Origin: Buddleja alternifolia
Taxonomy: Eukaryota; Streptophyta; Magnoliopsida; Lamiales; Scrophulariaceae
Direction of reading: 5' to 3'
DNA: 64,000 bases
Assembly (NCBI GenBank): GCA_019426215.1
Contig: CM033405.1
Span: 30,596,199-30,660,198, forward strand
Positions 57,585 to 64,000 of the stretch are shown piece by piece. Numbering within the stretch: the stretch's first letter is position 1; every line of letters begins with the position of its first letter. Under the pieces are notes generated by a model. It was given only the letters and a program-made list of their open reading frames with translations. It searched no databases and was not told the DNA's origin. A program made the position numbers and the translations under genes.

Positions 57585-60281
57585 GATTCATTTTTAGCAA
57601 CAAAACATGTTGGGTTGTTATCAATTGTTGAACCCCAATCTACTAAATATACGTTGTTAGTTCTTTTACCTTTCAATTTAGTAGACTTAGTCTTAGCGTC
57701 ATTTATATAGCAACAGTCGCTTGAGAATATGACTTCAAAGCCTTTATCACAGAATTGACTCATGCTTAATAAATTGTGCTTCAGACCCTCAACACAATAA
57801 ACATCACTTATCATGATGTTCCCCCTATGCACAGTACCTATACCTTTAGTTTTACCTTTTGAGTTGTCACCAAATACAACCTGAGGACCGTTGGCAGCTC
57901 GACAGTCAATCAATAGATCCTTGGAACCAGTCATGTGCCTTGATGATCCACTATTGAAGTACCAAACAGATGTATCGAAGTACCCTTGATTGATGCTATA
58001 AGCGCTCCAGACTCGATTGCCGGACTGCTCTCAACATCACTCGCTGAATTCAACTTAAACTCAAATGCTTTGAGCTCTGAAAAGGCATCTTCTGGAGTTA
58101 GAAGATCCAACATATTCGATTCTCTCATAGCTGTTGTCTTCATCAAGAATCTACTCGGTAGACTTCTAAAGATCTTAACCACCATTTCTCGGTTTTATAA
58201 GTCCATTCCCAACGATGTAAGTTCCGTAACAAGAGCTGTGAATCTTATGTCCAATTGCTCTAAAGTTTCATTAGGCAACATCTTAAATCCATTAAACCTT
58301 TCTTTGGCAATAGAAAGTTTGTTATCTTTAATCTGTGTTGAGCCACCACAAATTGTAGCCAACTTATCCCAAATTTCCTTAGTGGTTTTGCACAACTTGA
58401 TCTTATTGAATAAATTGTCATTATCACTGTTAGAGTATATGCCCTCGAATGCCATAAAGATGATAGATTTATAGGGCATAAACATTGTAACTAAACTATG
58501 GTTTTTCTATTAATATAAGGCAGTTGATTGTTGTTTTCTTATAGGCATTTATAAGGTGTGAATAAATAACGTAAAGTCTTTGATGACAAGGCGAACCTTC
58601 TACCTTCTATGGGATAGGAGGATAGGCACTATAATGATTTGACCCTTGACATCTAAAGGGTTCGCAAGTCTAAGAAATATTGATTGGGCATCAATAGTGA
58701 ATAAAGACTTGTATGATGTAAGTTTCGACAGAGAAAGTGCCAGTCGTACACTATGAAAATGGTAGTAGGAACTTATATCATAGACGTGTCAGTTGGACTG
58801 ATATGTTCGAACACGGCTCGCATCAGTTCATGACATGGGTATTCACTCATTGACAGTCAATGATGAAACTGATAAGTAGTAATAGGTACGTGTGAACCTC
58901 TGACCTGAGAAATCGAGTTGAAGATGTACTTGTGACATCAAGTCTGTCATTAGAGTAGTTGATTCAAATCACCTGTTGGTGGAATCGACCTCGAAGTGCG
59001 ACTTGATGGGCAAGTAGCATTGTTAACTGATTTGCAATATGGAATTTATTCTCTCATAAGTGAATGAGTAAAATATCCTATGCGATCATGAATAAGTGAG
59101 GACGAAAGTCTTTGGCCAAAGCATTTAAATACCTCGACTTATTGTGAGCTTAGGCATATGGTCAAGTTATATGAGTTTGACTTTAAACCATGACTCTTAC
59201 TTGTCTGGGATATAAGAATAAAAGGTTTATACACGTACGGTATTCACGGCGTAAAGGTTTGGAATGATCCTATTCATTCGTTCTCAATTGGGTTACGGTG
59301 TGAGCCACGAGATTGGCTAGGTGTCACTCACACCCCTTTGGATTCCTTCCAATTGCCTTTTGAGACGAACCTAAAGAGTCGCTCTTAAAGGAAGTGTAAA
59401 AGGAAAAACATGGGAAAAAGACTTGAGAGAAATTCACGGCATTGGATGCCGTAATTAATTAATTAATTATTGGATAATTTAATTAATTAATTAAATTAAT
59501 GAGTTAATTAATTTCTTGGAGAAATTGAATTATAAATTAATCAGGAATTGAATTAATTGGATTATCAATTTATTTATTGGATAAATAAATTCTCCGATTA
59601 ATTAATTAGCAAGCAAGACAAAAGCCCGAAGGCTTCCGAGCCCATTAAGGGGCGGCCAAATGGACGCCCAAATAGGGCCCTTGCATGCTAGTGTTATTGT
59701 TTCATAATGATATAAATATATCACAAGGTGAAAAATAACACAAGGCAACTTACATAACTTTCTCTCCAAGAAAAAGTCTCCCACCTCTCTCTCTCTCTAG
59801 CTGTCTTTGACAAGGAAAAAAAGAGGAGTTTTTCGTTTTTGATTCCGGCATGACGAATTAGAGACGTTAGCAAATTCGGCGTTAGAGAAAAGGATCACGT
59901 TCAGAAATCAACATACGCGAGAACATTAATTTTTCTATACACAATTAAACACGAGAATTAGAGATGATTCGGGCTTTGGGAATTAAATTTACTTTCCGCT
60001 GCGTTTTATTAGTATAATTCCCAACAACCACCGATAGCCGTATATAGAGCGTTACGACCAATATTGTCTAAATTTGCTCTTCGACGCTCATCTAGAGACC
60101 ATTCTTGTTTCGGTTTCTCAGCATAACCATCTGGAGTCTCGTCAGTGGCTCCGGGTGCTCTGGTGATAACTTTCAAAAATTTTATTGCCCCATCTGAAAT
60201 AATATCGCACATGTCATCATCACATGAACAGAGATATGTAAATGCTTTGACTTTCCATGTGTCATAGTTTGACTCAGTCAT
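57500..60281 (-). pseudogene. Ty1/copia gag-protease fragment split by a solo LTR
   Basis: Read on the minus strand: 60029-60281 starts MTESNYDTWKVKAF and reaches ALYTAIGG; the same gag continues at 58425 with DNDNLFNKIKLCKT, EIWDKLATICGGS, then KIFRSLPSRF (UBN2). No zinc knuckle is seen. 57931 onward gives SRHMTGS-type protease-downstream sequence, LKHNLLSMSQFCDKG and GWLWHRKMNHLNF, the GAG-pre-integrase domain, where it is cut by the LINE junction. Integrase, RT and RNase H are missing. A 1.6-kb LTR (58428-60026) interrupts gag. Confidence 0.85.
58428..60026 (+). repeat. 1.6-kb solo LTR inserted in a copia gag
   Basis: It begins TGTTAGAGTATATGCCC and ends AATTCCCAACA; removal joins the interrupted gag in frame (AIGG to DNDN). 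Flanks ATCAC and ACCAC fit a 5-bp duplication with one change. TATAAATATATCAC near 59712 followed by a CT-rich leader (59785-59800) suggests plus orientation. 59453-59600 is a dense run of AATTAATT palindromes. No internal domain, hence a solo LTR formed by recombination. Confidence 0.75.
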
Positions 60282-60390
60282 TTTTGGAACTTTAGCAAAT
60301 GCTATGAAGAAAATTTAAAAGCAACTAGATTTTGAAAAAGGATCTAAACAAGCTGTTATGCTTGGAAATATCAAAATTTCAACTTTAACC

Positions 60391-60402
60391 GCTGTGATAC
60401 CA
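60391..60402 (-). other. Primer-binding site of the minus-strand copia element
   Basis: On the minus strand TGGTATCACAGC lies between the LTR (60408-61629) and gag, matching the initiator-Met primer pattern TGGTATCA. Confidence 0.7.
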
Positions 60403-60407
60403 TTTTT

Positions 60408-61629
60408 TGGTCCCAAGTGGCATACGAAAAGGTCTAGAAGGGGGGGTTGAATAGACCCTGAAATCTTTTTCGACTTCAAAAATTCGTATTAAAAATGTGT
60501 TGGACACTTGAAATGTAGACGCTTGACTGAGCGTTTACTTGAAATATAGACGCTTTGTTTGAGCGTCTAATGAAGACTTTTTAGAAAGTTAACTTAGACT
60601 TTAAGATTTGAATACTTTAACCTAATAGGTTTAAGCGTTTAGTTCTTTGATCAGTGTTAGCACAGCGGAATGATTTTTGGAGTCTTCTCTTTTTGAAAGC
60701 TTTAGCGTCGCATAAAGTATTTTAGTTGCTTAGCGTTTGATTGTGTTTTATTTAATCAATTTATGTAATGATATGATGATAAGAAAATTGACTGTAAAGT
60801 AAATAACACAATAATTGTAAGGTTCGTTGGGTGGTGTAATCCCAACTACGCCCTTCTTCTCCTTGAACACTTGGAGGCAATCCACTAAAATGATTCTCAA
60901 AGAATCACACAAAATCTTCTACAAATTAGGGAGAGATGGATGACGATGACGATGACTTGAGCTCCTTGATCACATAGATTTCTGCTCCAAATCACTTCAA
61001 TCCCCTTGCTTCTTTCACCCAGAAACATGGCAAGTATCCAACTTCGACTTCACACAGATCGCGAGGCTTGGATGGGATTTTTCTAAACGGTTTGTTTGAT
61101 TTTGATGAAGTTCAAATAACTGAGAATATCTCAATAGTAATGTAGGTTTCTTCGAAAAGAATGTTTGAGATATTGGTTGACTGTTTTAGGATTTGAAGAA
61201 AAGCAAAGAGAATGTTGCTTGAATATTCTGGCTTTTCTGAGAGTTAAGGAATGAGACTTCAATGCAACAGCAATTTGGCTTGGAATTAATCGTTAGTTTT
61301 TGGCTTGTTGTTGAAGTCCTATATATAGGCATTCTTGGAAAAAATGTCCGTTTGACACATGCACAGGTGCGTGTCTCTCACTTCCGCGAGTAAACAGCTT
61401 TTGTCCTTTTTCCTGAAAATCTGCTGCACAAAAGTTGGTGCTGCAGTCTGTGAATAGTTGACAGTCCAATAGGGTGGCTTCTCCGTACATCCGAAAGAGC
61501 TTATCACATTTAATGCTCTTATTAGCATTTAATGCATTTGAATTAAATGCCCGTTGGCACTTAATGCACTGAGAATATTTGCATTAAACTCCTTCTGGAC
61601 TTAGAAATAAATTCAGGTAAAATCAGTCA
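60408..61629 (-). repeat. 5' LTR of the minus-strand copia element
   Basis: Read on the minus strand it would start TGACTGATTTTACC and end CTTGGGACCA, five bases before the primer site, giving a 1222-bp TG...CA LTR. Its partner is not in the window, so the left boundary is inferred from TG/CA and the adjoining repeat at 61631. Confidence 0.6.
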
Positions 61630-61630
61630 T

Positions 61631-63090
61631 TGATAGATGATAGGTGTGAGATTTACATGTTTTAAAGCCTCATATTTATGTTATTTACATTGGTTTATGC
61701 ATGATTTATGCCATACATGCGGTTAATTTGTGTGCTTATTGAGTAAAGGTGAGAAATCAGTGCAATTGAGGAAAATAGGACGGAAATGCAGAATTTTAGA
61801 GCATTTAGAGACGGAATTTGACAAATGTTTCTTCTACAAAGTTATATATCTGTGTCTTAGCTTTACGTGGCAACTTGAATCACCTAAATCGGAGATCGGA
61901 GGAAAACGTTATGAAGGAAACCATATCGCTGCGCAGAATGAAAGTGCTACTGCCTTCACAGTCCGGACGTGGCCAAAATGCAGTCCGGACGTTGATTGGT
62001 CAACGTACGGACGTTGGGTACTTCACGTTCAGACGTTGGTTCTGACGGGAAAAATAGCAGATTTTTGGAAATTTCCAAATCTAATTCAAGTTGGAGTCTT
62101 CCCTTTCCACCCTTATATATATTAGATCAGTTCTCTAGGGTTAAGAGACGAAAAATACACATAGAATAGAGCCCTAATGGGGTTTAGACATAGTTTTTAC
62201 ATATTAATGAAGATTTTCAAGAACCCTTGAAGGTGAAGAAATCAAGAAGCATGGAAGAGATGAAGATCGAAGTTCATTCATAAAAAATACGAGGGAGTTT
62301 CTTAGATTTAGATTTGTTTTTGTCTATGAATATGAATCTTAATTTAAGTTTCTATCTTTTATCTTTTATGATGAATTAGATTCTTCCAACTAAGGCCATG
62401 TTGAGGCTAAATTATGATATTTGAGTTATAAATTGTGTTTTTCATATTAATTCTATTGTTGATTTGTGTATTGATTTTGTGCTTTAATTCCAATCATATG
62501 TCTGATCACCATATGCTTGCTAATTAGCCTAGTTTATTCATTCGGGAGAATATAGATTAGGGTTCAAAGAAATCATTACATCATCCGAAAAACATGAGGA
62601 ATTGCTCCTAGGGATAGGTATAGATTCTCGGGTGCAGTTAGCCGGATTTATTTGATTTTCAGATAGACGTATTTAGAGAACCGTCACTCAGTCATAGAAT
62701 TATTACAGCCGAGACATCGGGTAGTAATTAATTAAGGAATTTCCACCAAAGCAACAGTAGTCTAATAATATGAGAACATGTTTATAATGAAAATTGATTA
62801 ATTTGTGCCAACACATGTGTCTTAGTTGCTCTTTTCCATAGCTATCTTGATTTCGACATCTTGTTTCTTGTATCTTGCTTCCATAATATTTGAGTTAATT
62901 CTTGTTTTAGTTTATTTTATTGTTTTTAAAAATCTTTAAATCTTTAGTTTTAGTTTAATTATCGCTTGCTTTAAATTCAAGAAGTCTAATATACAAGTCT
63001 CTGTGGGATCGACAATTCGGACTTAAAAATCCACTTTATTACTACACACGACCAGTCCACTTGCTGTGCAAACACGTAAAGATTTTTCGT
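61631..63090 (+). repeat. Probable Ty3/gypsy LTR (solo or truncated)
   Basis: TGATAGATGATAGGTGTGAG and the T-rich start, a TATATATTAG site near 62115, the leader ending near TAGGGTTAAGAG, and a 3' region with CTCTGTGGGATCGACAATTCGG and CACACGACCAGTCCACTTGC resemble LTRs of large plant gypsy elements. No gag or pol adjoins. A 22-bp tandem repeat lies at 61961-62048. The 3' boundary is approximate. Confidence 0.5.
61961..62048 (+). repeat. Four 22-bp tandem repeats in the LTR
   Basis: Units start at 61961, 61983, 62005 and 62027 with GTCCGGACGTGG, GTCCGGACGTTG, GTACGGACGTTG and GTTCAGACGTTG. The first 12 bases of each unit are conserved and the other 10 vary. The ACGTNG cores could be bZIP-type sites. 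Confidence 0.8.
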
Positions 63091-64000
63091 GTCAATAGAC
63101 GCTCATGGTGGGTGATTAAATCACTAAAACCAAGCTAGGTAAATGGTGGGTGGTCGGACCTCACGCTACCGGCTGTAGTATCTGATGCCAATTATGGCGG
63201 ATAACTAAGCGAATGGCGGATCGACAACGGTGCTAGACATACATCCAAGCTGAAAAGACAGATGTATTGAGTATCACGAGTAATCGACATAATGATCTTT
63301 TGAAGGCATTGACTGGAGTTCGTAGATATCTGAAATATGCTATAAACTGTGATTACTTTATACAATATATCTGAGTGTATCTATAGAATACACTGAGGAA
63401 AATTAGATTTTGTGCCACCTATTCTGATACATTGTACAAGATAGTCGACAGTCGGAAGGGCACAATGTAGCATGTAAAATGGTAGTCTCGACATATACAT
63501 CGAAGACATAAAACCATTAAGCAGTTGATCTTCAGTGGTGTTGTCTCTATTGATTGAGTAAAATCAAATGAGAACTTATGAATCCAAATGTATGCCTAAA
63601 AAGATCAAATATACTGCCTATCGAGGGGAATGGGATTAAATCCTACATCTTAAGAATTGACATAGCGGTAACCCAACCATGTTGACTGGAGATCCCAAGA
63701 TCTTGGTTCAAAAGGGACAACTGAGTTATGAAGATTCAGTGTCGCACTTGAGGAGTTTTAAATAATCTCCTACTCATTCCTAGGATAGAACAAGTGCAAA
63801 ACCTGCAGAGCGTAGGTAAGGTTAAGCTAAAAGCTTTTAATGATTCCTATACTGTCTCAAAGGGTGACGAGACATAATAAAGTGGAGTATGGCAGGGTAC
63901 TCTTGATAGGAGTGTCACCTATGTAAGTGTGAAGTGAGGGCCGCTTCAAATGTTAGAGATTAACATTAAACACTTATGAATCCAAGATGTGTTCCATGGC
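63091..64000 (+). other. Unassigned DNA, possibly a decayed copia 3' end
   Basis: Traces near 63300-63345 (KALTGVRRYLKYA) recall the copia RNase H approach, and the following 600 bp with many stops could be the region between pol and the 3' LTR of an element running off the window. The similarity is weak and no catalytic motif is intact. Confidence 0.3.

Overview
The window is plant nuclear DNA, almost certainly from a eudicot. It shows long AT-rich introns, plant-type splice sites, nested LTR retrotransposons of both superfamilies, fold-back DNA elements, a plant LINE, a tRNA-derived SINE and an endogenous caulimovirid fragment. Only one convincing functional host gene is present: the 3' part (nine exons, about 399 codons, all splice phases consistent) of the biotin-pathway gene BIO3-BIO1, encoding the DAPA aminotransferase half. 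It occupies 58-6198 on the + strand and its 5' part lies left of the window.

Layout. 1-6.2 kb: BIO1 exons, with two MITE-like insertions in introns and one GC-AG intron. 7.3-15.4 kb: a PIF/Harbinger element (TTA target duplication) carrying a decayed transposase, into which a young, nearly intact Ty1/copia element (8.0-14.0 kb, minus strand) has jumped. 17.3-20.7 kb: a fold-back element with an inverted satellite core. 21.8-23.9 kb: a Ty3/gypsy gag remnant on the minus strand. 25.5-27.5 kb: the last exon of a calmodulin-binding protein 60 (CBP60) pseudogene, split by a small LTR element with two 532-bp LTRs. 27.9-30.9 kb: a decayed Ty3/gypsy element lacking its RT core. 31.3-36.0 kb: a second Ty1/copia element. 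37.8-40.1 kb: a TIR element with short host-like presequence fragments and 105-bp repeats. 43.6-46.4 kb: a 2.8-kb fold-back built from six direct plus six inverted 185-bp units, with GC-rich hairpin clusters at both ends. 46.5-47.0 kb: the 5' end of a CBP60 gene. 47.6-50.0 kb: an endogenous pararetrovirus fragment (RT/RNase H, then a viroplasmin ORF). 52.2-56.0 kb: a second satellite-cored fold-back. 56.3-64 kb: SINE, LINE, Ty1/copia pieces, a 1.6-kb solo LTR and a probable Ty3/gypsy LTR.

A thread links the middle of the window. The 3' flank of BIO1 recurs at about 30.9-36.4, 40.1-42.3 and 50.0-56.7 kb, so the region has been segmentally duplicated and each copy then took different insertions. 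The other copies act as natural empty sites and fix the boundaries of several insertions. Two of the copies start abruptly at the position of the BIO1 stop codon, one joined to gypsy integrase sequence and one to the viral fragment.

The strongest candidates for something undescribed are the satellite-cored fold-back elements. They have different ends but the same internal grammar, and each could fold into kilobase-scale hairpin RNA if transcribed. Family names come from reading translations by eye; no search was run.
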